Notes under the pieces: generated by a model
The model's database searches: none
Told to the model about the DNA's origin: nothing
What the model saw: the letters and a program-made list of their open reading frames with translations, nothing else
NCBI GenBank assembly: GCA_004794655.1
Contig: SMMW01000001.1
Location: 2,812,501 to 2,876,500, forward strand
Direction: 5' to 3'
Source: Marisa cornuarietis
Lineage: Eukaryota > Mollusca > Gastropoda > Architaenioglossa > Ampullariidae
DNA length: 64,000 nt
Position numbers and translations under genes: made by a program
In this document: positions 23,450 through 33,207 of the stretch, one piece after another
Position numbering within the stretch: the first letter of the stretch is position 1
Layout: each line of letters begins with the position of its first letter

Positions 23450-24470
23450 GGGTTCCTTTTCACACAAATTGCTATTGTACACAACTGATTGACTGAAAAT
23501 TACAAAGATCTATACAACGTTCAGCCGAAGACAGAGACTAACACTATTCAAACAACAAGAGCGAGCCTGCAGACCTTGCAGTCCCACTGGAAGGCTTCGA
23601 AAGAGCAGTACGCAGCCTGGAAGGAGGAAAGTCACGTGGCTTTGACAACGCCCCAGCTGAGCTGCTCATGCAGGGTGGGGATAAAAAAAGTTCCTTATTG
23701 CTTTGCGTCAAAGAATCTAGGAACACAAAGAATGGACACAGTCACTAGTCATACTCCTTTACGAAAAGGAAACAGCAAACAGTGCTACAGAACAATAACC
23801 TAATCATTCATCATTTCATGCTGAATGTAAAGCAGAATTGTATCAACGCCATTACCTAGGACCTGTTAGCAGGAAATCAGGCTGGTTTTAGGTCAGACAG
23901 CTGAGACAGGAGCATAGTTGAGCAAATCTGTTTCCTCATGATAAAGAAGCATCTTTAGCATAAGGGGGACTTCTTATCACAGCTTTATAATTATAAAGAC
24001 TTTTGACAGAGTTCATCACGTGGGGTATGGCATACAATGCAGCACTGAAGAGATTCTTCTTCAAGTCATCGAAGCTCTGTATAACAGCTTAACGAGCGCA
24101 GTACTGCTAGATAACCAAACGGGAACTTTCTTCCACATCGTTCATCACGTGTGTTCCCTAGCACCTGTATTGATCAACATTTTGAAGAACATCATGGGTG
24201 AAACCTTCCTCGACCATCACACTTCCACTTCCATTGAAACAAGGCCGATTTTGCAATCTACGCTTTTACACGATTTGATAGCCGGCACCAAGACCTTATC
24301 AGCAGTCTGACAGACAGTTCGAACGCTCATGGAATAGAGACCAGCACTGACAAAGAATAATCAAGTCATGGTCATCGGCAACAGCAAAGCAGATATTTAC
24401 AGAAAAAGACCCGCAGAGGAAAAAAGGAAATGCCTAAACGAGAGTTGTCATTGAGAGTCTTTAATGCCTT
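23450..24470 (+). mobile_element. Decayed LINE reverse transcriptase
   Basis: Shifting plus-strand frames still show the order of a LINE reverse transcriptase. There is an ELYNVQPKTET-like start (23489), a stretch resembling GKSRGFDNAPAELL (about 23622-23670), VIEALYNSLTSAVLLDNQTG (about 24065-24123), a degraded LSPVLFNIFL-type motif, and a DLIAGT stretch where the catalytic FADD region should end. Many stops and frameshifts make it inactive. It belongs to a different family from the LINEs at 1-2719 and 56284-63082. Confidence 0.65.
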
Positions 24471-25127
24471 TTGAATACCCAGTTAAAGACTGACACAGTT
24501 ACATTACGGTTACGATCAGCTATAACCACCTGTACCAGTGCTGAAAAGTACATTTTAAACTATTGCTTGCTGCTGCACAACACCTCGATTATCGTTTCAT
24601 CAATATACATAATAAAAGATAGAAACGCACAGCAGCAAGCGAAAGCCAATTATATTTAACTAATTTAGCAAAACAAAAGCGCACGCGCGCACCCACACAC
24701 TTTCGCGCATGTACACGCAAACACTCACGCTCATGTACCCGAACTATCGCCCATGAATCAGGAAATTCCCCATTCATCCACAGATCTTTATAGACAGTGG
24801 TGTGCCGAGGAGATTTTGCTGAGCAGAATAATTTTGACAGCCAAACTCAAACTGTTGTTTTCCACAAACGTGGTCGTCGTGAGAACAAACGACAATTGAT
24901 GAGAGCTCGCGGTTGTTTATAGAGGTTGTGTGGGGTGGCTGTGTGTAGATGTATTTGAAAATTTTATTTATGGAGATAAGTATATAGATGAGAACGGGGT
25001 AACATATAAATATACATGCAGACATTTTGCTCTACAATTTCTCGTTGTATTGCATATACTCACTTACTCACTGTAATACTTGAAACAAATGAAAAAAAAA
25101 GTCATGTCATGGCGGTGTGAAGCAGGA

Positions 25128-25130
<3 letters not shown>

Positions 25131-25197
<67 letters not shown>
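25131..25197. repeat. (GT)n microsatellite
   Basis: Pure GT run of about 33 units. Confidence 0.98.
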
Positions 25198-25199
<2 letters not shown>

Positions 25200-25362
25200 G
25201 TTATATAAAAAGAGTGTATGTGTGGGAGAGAACAATTGCATGCAAGTATCCCTGTTAATTTTTGCCTGAAATTTCTGTCACTTCTTTGTTTTTGAGATAT
25301 CCGTGCGTGATTCATTGAACGGCGTGACAAGAGTCGGTTACCATGACGACCAGTAAAGATCA

Positions 25363-25627
25363 GGGACCAGTTGCATAACACATTTCTAATTTTAAACACT
25401 TTTAGGCCTTAACTCTATTTAGATAATCAGTTTAAAGTGCACACCACAATTTTAGAATTTTTAAAACTAAAACTGCTTTAAGTAAGATAAAGTTGTTTAA
25501 GTCTGAGTTTCCGTCCTGTCAGTGCAATTTTTTGTATGTTTTTCTGCAATGCATCAAAATGGCTAAAAAGAGATTTTGCTACTTTAGAACAGTTTAAGGT
25601 TTAGAAACGTGTTGTGCAACTGGCCCC
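25363..25627. mobile_element. MITE with inverted termini, copy 1
   Basis: The left end reads GGGACCAGTTGCATAACAC and the right end GTGTTGTGCAACTGGCCCC, an imperfect terminal inverted repeat of about 19 bases around a 265-base AT-rich element with no coding capacity. A second copy in opposite orientation is in intron 3 of gene F (52308-52573). The parent transposon family was not identified. Confidence 0.85.
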
Positions 25628-26059
25628 AGACAGGCGGGACACACGCTCAACACACAACTGGTGCGTGCGTCACTGAGAACGAAACCGGACACAGGCAGGC
25701 ACAGCGGTAAGAAAGACCTTTGCTACATCAGCTACATGTCACTTGCCAAATCTTTTGTGTTAAACTAGTCTACGGTGGCCCACAAGACCCAGCATTATCA
25801 GTAAAAACAAAAACCATCAGTCATCTACTTTTACTTGCATATTACAGTTCTCTACTTTGGTAGAAAATCTCTTTTGAACAAAAAAATAGTACATTCTTAA
25901 ATATCACAAATAGCGTCACAGTGAACTGATTAGAATGGCGATTAAAGAAGAACCTGTTTCTCTTACAAAGAACTATATATATATATATAGGCTTGGTTAT
26001 TCTAAAAGCTTATGATTTCTCGTTTGTAATGCTTGTTTCTTTTGAGGCCGTCTACACTA

Positions 26060-26830
26060 AGCACATGAAAAGCAAAAACGTCTTATCTACGTGGTGACGT
26101 GTGCTGCGTTACAACAACACGCTGAGCAAATTTCAAGGCTTATCAGAGTTATGTCGGACTCTGTCCTCTGAGACCTTTTGGGATGAACTAAAGACTTGCA
26201 TCAGTTGTGTCAGTGACAACATGTTTTAAAGTCTTTTTCCCACACGAGCTAGATTTTGTCTCATAAAGAATATCTACACTGATTTAAAAATTTGTAATAG
26301 AAATATATATTGTGTGCCATGAACAACGTCTCTAGAGACTGTGGCTGTTCATGATGATAACAATACCCAGCATTTGCTAAAAACCTACATTTTAAACTTG
26401 TCACATAAAAGTAAACCTACCACAGCGCTTACCGAAACAAAAAGAGCAATAACACATATTCATTATTTATTCAGTCATGTATATAACAAAGACCCAGGCG
26501 ATGATGGGCGGCTGGTGCACTAGTCATTATGTAGCAAGCAGAGCCTCTGTGTTCAGTCACTCGCTAACAGATACAGAACCACAACACGTAGTCGTCATGG
26601 GAAAGAGAAACTTATAAAAACAGTAGGAAAGGAAGCCGGAACATGCAGTCAGTCAGGGATGGAGGAGGTTTCTAGTATGTTTTACGTTAGACTTCTATGA
26701 ACAGGATGATGTCAAACATAATCAAAATCAGCTTCACCTTACGGCCAAATATGTTTTGGTGTTTTCTCTCTCTCTCTCTCTTACACAAACAACCACCCAT
26801 CCACAGAGATATATATATATATATACAGTT

Positions 26831-26894
<64 letters not shown>

Positions 26895-28060
26895 GTCGTG
26901 AGTGAGCAAATAATAGAGCACAGTGCTCTGACCTAAAAGAAAGAGAGTGTAACATCTCCAGTTTTGGGAACAAATGTCGCAGGTTGTTCGTTCCCATGAC
27001 GGACCCATAGCCAGATGCTTCAGTCTGAGACCAGGCCGGGTGGCTTTACCTGCTGATCACATCTTTGGTAAAACCCAGTTTTTAAGAAATTGTGTACCTG
27101 ACGACACCTGCCCACAGGGATTATTAAAGGTGGTCATTCTTATGAAATAAGCAGCTCTGGAATAAATTATTATTTTCACTATAAATTTATTTTGGTAATG
27201 GTCCTTTTAAACAGTGACATTAGAACTCTACGAGGCTTTTGCACTCACGTGAGATCTTTAGGGGGAATTTGTTACAATCATGCTTGGTATACACATAGAG
27301 CATAAAGTAGCCTCCCTTACATTTTAGTGCCTGCACTGTGGCAGTTTTGCTGACCACCAAACTACTCTTGTTATCCAGTATAAACAATCACCAGTATCAT
27401 CAGCATAAACAATAACCAGTATCATCAGTATCGTCAGTATGAATCTTCACTGGTACGGTTGCTGCGATCTACGGACGCCTTTCTGCTCAGGAGTCTTAAG
27501 TTCTCCCCTCCCACGTTTGGCAAACGATCTTCTGCAATATTTGCTCACACCGTTTGGAATTCCCAGCTGATGCCCTACAGCATGCACAGAAATACGGGAC
27601 ATTCAAAAACTACCTTAAAGGGTATCTCCTCCGAAAATACTTAACTGATTGACTCCTTTGAGTGAGGGTGCGTACATGTGTGTGTGTGTTTGTGACAAAT
27701 AAGGTCAGAAATTTGTTTTTTCTCAAATGTTTCGTTCAGAGAAGGACTGGGAACACCTGGCAAAGCAAAGCCTTCTGTAAGAAGATTTAGCTTAGACACA
27801 AAAGAAAGATTGAAGTAAAAAAAAAAGGAACCTCTATCCACTTCTTCGTGGGAAAGACATTTACAGCGAAGCAGTCCACCACCCTGTCTGCCTTGTTTTG
27901 TGGCGGCGAAAGGAAGGGATTGGGAGAGTAGAGGATGGCACACAACATCGTGGTGTCTAACGTGGCTTTTGCAACAGGAACACGCAGCCACGCATACACG
28001 CACGCACGTGAAAAGACTGGCAAACTCTGCGCGTGGAGCTAACAGGGCCGCTTATTCGCA
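26060..28060. other. Upstream region of pseudogene C
   Basis: Colinear duplicate of the region before gene B (matches 12740-12835, 14800-15430 and 15710-16110), interrupted by a (GT)n tract at 26835-26890 and unique DNA at 26940-27690. No separate gene recognised. Confidence 0.65.
26835..26890. repeat. (GT)n microsatellite
   Basis: About 28 GT units, preceded by an AT run. Confidence 0.97.
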
Positions 28061-28600
28061 AGTTTGGAGAAGCAACCATGGCAGCTCTAGTTCTGGTCCT
28101 GATGCTGCATGTCACATACGTGGGCCTCATTTCGTACGGGCGCATCTATGACTTCACGATGAGCAGAACGGCCGATGAGGTGCAGTTCGACATGTAGGCG
28201 ATAAAAGCTAAATGTTTGTCGGTCTGGGCGACTCGACACCGCGGACACTAGCCGAGGTCAAAGGGCTCGACAACACAGGTGCATTGCGCAGAAGCTTTTT
28301 TTAAAAAAATCTTTTCCTCTTTCGTCATTCCCAGTTACGCCGTTTCTGCTGTCATTGTTATTTTCTTTTTTTTAATCTTGGCATGTAAGCTTCGTTTCGA
28401 GATTTACAGAAAGCTGGAGTCATAACTTATCTTTGCTGTCAAGGACGTCAGCCTATTGATCGAGGGACAAAAAATGGGAAAGAGAGGATTTAAGATGAAA
28501 CCATCACAGGGAAGTTGTCTTTTATAAAATTCGCTGGACATCGACGACGGCTGAGAATTCAAGGAACACTGCCAGGGTCACATTCATGTCTTTGTGGCTC

Positions 28601-28628
28601 AATGATGATGATGATGATGATGATGACG
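28601..28628. repeat. (GAT)n microsatellite
   Basis: Short GAT run in intron 1 of pseudogene C; gene B has three units at the same place (16768). Confidence 0.9.
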
Positions 28629-28959
28629 ACGATTAATTCATGACTTTTTGTAAAGATAACTTTAAAGAGTTTTTCCTTCATTTTAGTATCTTGCTGGCAG
28701 ACTGGTGTATCTCGACTTACGCGTAACCGGCGGAGTCCAGGTAATGGTGCGAAATGTACCTTTTGCACTAAACCTAGCTAAAATGATGCTAAAGTAAACA
28801 TACCCGAAATGAGTTATTAGTCGGCAGTTTACATTTATTCAGACAATGCCTGATATCCATAAACATTTAAAGAGAAGGGTTACAAGCATCAAGTACGTGA
28901 GGCCATGTTTCGAGGGCTCTGATTGGTTGATCTTGGACCTTCTTGTCCCATATGCAAAT

Positions 28960-29285
28960 GAGCCAGTCTCGTTCGGTACAGACATCATCCTCTCGCTAGA
29001 GAAATCTTCTCTGTACGTAGAGAAATCTCTCTGTAGTTAGGGAAAGCTTTCTCTAGCTACAGAGAGATTTCTCTACGTACAGAGAAAATTTCTCTAGCTA
29101 CAGAATGGAATTGTATAAATAAAATGAATTGGCTAGCAACTTCTAAGTATAATATAAATGAAATAATTTGGTTTCAACTAGTTTTTCTCTCTCTAGCTAT
29201 AGAATGCATTCTGTAGTTCCAGAGCGCATTCTGTACGTACAGAACTCATTCTCTACTTACAGAATGCATTCTCTAGCTAGAGAAA
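28960..29285. repeat. Foldback array of CTGTACGTAGAGAA-like palindromes
   Basis: Many variants of a short motif, such as TCTCTGTACGTAGAGAAAT, CTCTAGCTACAGAGAGATT and TTCTGTACGTACAGAA, alternate in both orientations in two clusters (28990-29105 and 29190-29285), separated by AT-rich DNA. Each unit is itself palindromic around ACGT or AGCT. It occupies the place of the missing half of exon 3 in pseudogene C. Confidence 0.85.
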
Positions 29286-29844
29286 GAAAGTAGAGAAACT
29301 TCCCCTCTTGGCGCCTCATACAGGACGCCCTCCGCTTCGCCGTCTGCGCCTCCGAGTCCAACGTTTACACACAGCTGGGGGACCAGACTGGTGCAACGTA
29401 CACGCGACAGGTACTGTACATTGTGGACATATTTTCTGTATTTTGTTTTGGTTTATGGCGGGGTTTTGCTTCAGTCACTGATTTATGAAGAGTAACGAGA
29501 ATTCGGGAAATTACTTCACGTGTTGGGCATTTGGCGCAGCCTACCCGCAACAGGTCAAGAAACACCAGAACCTTTGTCGCATATGGATTTATATATATAT
29601 AGGTCAATAACACCTGGAAGTTTGTCACATATAGGTTAAGTAGAGGAGAGCAAATAACAAATCGAAAGAATCAGCTTCTTCATTTGTGGACACAGGTTAC
29701 GGCTGGCATCACGTTTTGCTTTTCCAACATGGCAGTTGTGACTACCTCTTGTTCTAAAACAGGTGACCCTACCTGCAGCCGGCCACCACATACATCGCTG
29801 GCATCCCCCGAAGACAGGTGAGTTGTACTTGAGACACGATCTAA

Positions 29845-30085
29845 CATAAGCGGCTGCTAACCGATGGTAAACTCATATGTCCACCTGTGTTTATGAGAAC
29901 CTGTCGTCAGCAGCTGAAGTCAACTCGCGTGTTGCCGACAGGATGGACCGGGGGGTTGCGGCGGGTCAGCTGCAGCGCTTACCCCGTACGTTTGTGGACG
30001 GTGCTTGCTAAGTGGTTGTGGTGGCTAGGACAAGTCGCCAAGGGTAATAAGTCGTCGCTCAATTTCCTAGCGAACGTTCAAGGTC
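29845..30085. repeat. Dispersed GC-rich repeat, copy 2
   Basis: Second, longer copy of the 5265-5465 repeat, again followed within about 110 bases by the end of a CR1-like LINE. Confidence 0.6.
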
Positions 30086-30905
30086 AGCTCATTTCTCTAA
30101 TAATTATAACAATGAACATTATATAAAGCGCTTTCCCAAAACGATTTGATCAGAGCGCTTTACAAATAAGAAAACTTCAAATCCTTAATAAACTTACACG
30201 CAAACATCCATACACAAATGTACCAACACAGCAGACACACCCCCAGAGTAAACACCGACACACATTACGTCTGTGCACGGTCTGGACATGGCAGGGAAAA
30301 GTAATTTATTTTGAAAGAAAAGCTTTGTCTCAAGTTTGGACTTAAAGCTGGTCAAAGAATCAACGTGACGAAGTCTGACGGGTAACGGGTTACAAGCTAA
30401 TGGGGCTTGAAAGGACAAAGACATCTGTCCATACGTTTTTGTCGTTAGAAGGACTTGAAGAAGCCTGGTGTCAGGAGCTGAACAAAGCAGTCGTGAGGGA
30501 GAACAGATGTGAATGAGTTTGTTGAGGTATTGAGGTAAAGTACCAGAAACAGCAGAGTAAGTTAGAGGGGAAAGTTTATAGGTTGTACGATCAGAGACTG
30601 CCAGCCAGTGGAGAGAGCGAATGATGAGTGTTACATGTTCAGATCTGCAGATAAGTCGAGCAGCATTATTCTGGATCCTTTGAAGTCTTTTAAGAATATA
30701 CTTGGGGATGCCAGGCATAAGAGATTTATGGTAGTCGAGCCTTCGAAAGCACAAAGTAGAGTTTTGGTTGCCTAAGCGGTGAGATAGTGACGAATGAGAC
30801 TAATCTTACCAAGTTCAAGGTAAGCAATCCAGCAGAGGTGAGAAATATAGAGCTGAAAAATCAAACTCTGATCATCAGCGATACTCAACCTGCGGACAAA
30901 AGCAG
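30086..30905 (-). mobile_element. CR1-like LINE, 3' part of reverse transcriptase
   Basis: The minus strand encodes YISHLCWIAYLELGKISLIR, a frame break, then RLDYHKSLMPGIPKYILKRL, QRIQNNAARLICR, RSLHWLAVSDRTTYKLSPL and FKSKLETKLFF, the thumb and C-terminal region of CR1/L2-type elements. The catalytic FADD block is absent. The 3' tail around 30125-30165 contains AAAGCGCTTT-type motifs often seen at such element ends. The C-terminal half duplicates 5516-5845. Confidence 0.88.
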
Positions 30906-30992
30906 TGAAAGGAACAGATGAGGTTTTTTTTTTTTTTTTAGAAAAACAGAACGAGGAAGAGAAGGACGACAAATAAATTTCCGTATCCCCCA

Positions 30993-31138
30993 GACTACGA
31001 CGGGGTATAAACAGCGTGTTTAGACATGACTTACGATAAAAACTTTAAAGTCCGGGCTCCCAACCGACTACGACGGGGTATAAACAGCGTGTTTAGACAT
31101 GACTTACGATAAAAACTTTAAAGTCCGGGCTCACAACC
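30993..31138. repeat. Two tandem copies of a 73-base unit
   Basis: The unit starting GACTACGACGGGGTATAAAC occurs at 30993 and again at 31066, almost unchanged. It contains GGGGTATAAA, which resembles a TATA box, but no gene follows at a suitable distance. Confidence 0.95.
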
Positions 31139-31462
31139 GACCACTTTAAATAAATATCTTTCACAATCAAGCAGACTTTTTTGCTCCCTCCTGACTTGTT
31201 GTCCAGGTACATTAATATTTAGGTTATTAATATTTTAATCAATCTGTATTGTTGTGTGGGTATTAGCATGCGTAAAGAATTTGAGGAAACACGGCACATT
31301 TGCATTTAAATTTAGATAAAAATTGTAAAGGACGAATTAAAAAAAGGATGATGATATTCTTTTGGTTCTGTGCGATATAGCTTAAATTCGGGACGCATAA
31401 GGATACAAAATGAGACAAAAGGGTATTATGATATGCTGTAGCTTTGTCCTGCTGATCAGCAA

Positions 31463-31647
31463 TTTTTTTTTAGTTGGTGTTTTACGCCGAGCCAGCAACT
31501 AAGGCTATATCACGGCAAGGCAGCCAACCCTGTAAACAGATTCCACATGAAGAGAAAGAACAGCGTGCCTGAGACGAGAACTGAACCCATGACAGCCAAC
31601 CTTCACTGTATTGGTGACACGAGCTAACCGTTGCGCCACCGGACCGC
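31463..31647 (-). mobile_element. tRNA-derived SINE with target-site duplication
   Basis: On the minus strand, GGTGGCGCAACGGTTAG resembles an RNA polymerase III A box and GGGTTCAGTTCTC a B box, about 45 bases apart, followed by a core with TTGCTGGCTCGGCG and an A-tail (T-run at 31463-31471). The 15-base duplication CCTGCTGATCAGCAA flanks it at 31448-31462 and 31648-31662. The perfect duplication shows a fairly young insertion. Confidence 0.9.
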
Positions 31648-31662
31648 CCTGCTGATCAGCAA

Positions 31663-32280
31663 ATGAACAGGCAAAAGTAGTATTCGCCATTTAAAGGTAC
31701 TTGATTTCATTGCCAAAGCAAAAACAAACAAATAAATAATGAGAGTTGCACAAGGAAGGCTTGTAAAAAGTGTGTATATTGAGCCCTAGCAGGTCAAAAC
31801 TTTATAATTCCCCCTATTTGTTTTGTTATTTTGTTTTCCTGTTTCATCAATCGAAAAAACTAAATTCTAAGTTGTTTCACTGGTTTAGTCATTTCCTGAG
31901 ACTCAAAACCGAAACTCTGTCTGACCTCTCCCTGTCACGGTATAAAAGTTTAACGCTATATATTAGTTTGATGCTAAATATTTCTTATATAACATGTTTC
32001 CTTTGCATGTATAGCAGTTGAGACCGTCAAACCCAAACTGAAGTACAAAAGACGCGAACTCTTGTGGAAGGAAGTGCCAAAGGTTTACTATGTAAGGGTC
32101 AATATATGAAGAAGGGAAGAGGGATCATAAAAAGAAGAGAAAAAAATGTAAACGTTGTATCTCTGCAGATAACTTCGTTGAACAGGAAAAAAAACTGTTC
32201 GTGATCCGGCAAAAGTACAGGGAAACTTAAATTAGCAATTACAAAAGCTATCGGGAAACAAAGTCTGTACAAGGAAGTAG
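31663..32280. other. Spacer before gene D
   Basis: AT-rich, no gene recognised. The conserved upstream module of the younger cystatin genes begins at about 32290. Confidence 0.5.
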
Positions 32281-32294
32281 CATTAAGCTTCCTT

Positions 32295-32356
32295 ACAACC
32301 ACTTCATGCTTGCGGAAACTTGTCGCAGTGGTTGTCAGTGGCGTGTGCCTATAAAT
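32295..32356 (+). promoter_or_regulatory. Promoter module of gene D
   Basis: CAACCACTTCATGC (32297), a variable middle with GTGGTTGTCAGTGGCGTG, and TATAAAT at 32350-32356. The same order occurs before E, F and G. The ATG is 94 bases after the TATA start. Confidence 0.78.
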
Positions 32357-32443
32357 AAAGGGAACCTCGTTGTGAACAGACAGTGAGCTCAAGACAAACG
32401 CCATTATTTACCAGCTGACATCAGTACAACACGGAACACAAAA

Positions 32444-33142
32444 ATGACAGCCCTGTTGTTGCTGAGTTTTCTGCCAGCCTTGGCAAGTGCGCGGTTTGGG
32501 GTACCTGGGGGTAAAGTGGACGTCACCGTGGACTCTAATTACGAGCCGGTGGCCTTTGCTGTGCAGGCGATAAACGACAAGTTCAAAGCAGAAGGAGACA
32601 CAACTCCCCGCCAGCTAGCAGAGATCATCAGGGCCCAGTCACAGGTACAGTACAGCTTAGAGGACAAATATGTCTGTTGTGTAGTCTCCTCCCTTTAGTG
32701 AACTTGAACGTTAGTATGGGAAACACAATGAGGACTGACTGCCTCCTTAATCTGGTCATCGATGGAGTCCCATCTACATCGAACTAATATAAACAGTTTC
32801 TCCTTCCTGTTATCTATAATAAGCAATGCTAGGTAATCTACAATCAAAGTTTTGTTGTATATGGTTACCTGTTCTATAGCACTTAAGTTATGTTATGCCA
32901 GCAAAAGACTCAGCATTTCGACTTTCGTCGTGCGCTACAGCCACATCGGGGTGTTTGTTTCATTAGTTTTAAAATCTGAGGTGTCACGTGAGCCTTAATT
33001 TTGTCACCCGAATTTTTGTGAGGACAGTGTGACATGACTCCCTTCTTGTTAACAGAAAAATACTGTCTGCTGCAGGTTGTTGCTGGACAGAAGCTGTATC
33101 TTACCCTTCGTCTTACTGGCGCTGAACTGGTATGCCATTTAT

Positions 33143-33207
<65 letters not shown>

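Larger units (their letters stand above)
28078..29817 (+). pseudogene. Gene C: broken paralogue of gene B
   Basis: Exon 1 (28078-28278) begins MAALVLVLMLHVTYVGLIS and follows gene B closely, but a TAG at 28195 ends it after 39 codons. The Gly-Gly is lost (SYGRIYD). Exon 2 (28687-28740) reads YLAGRLVYLDLRVTGGVQ, so the loop Val is Leu. Of exon 3 only the end remains (29321-29410, from QDALRFAVCAS to the donor). Its first half, including the closing hairpin of domain 1, is replaced by the foldback array at 28960-29285. Exon 4 (29696-29817) is one base short. No exon 5 was found. Splice borders are still recognisable, so the loss is fairly recent. The duplication from B includes several kilobases of upstream DNA, about 11.9 kb apart. 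Confidence 0.9.

Noticed and set aside
31580..31647. Free-standing tRNA gene
   Set aside because: A- and B-box-like motifs are present but no full cloverleaf is evident, and the unit has an A-tail and target duplications, so it is a SINE.
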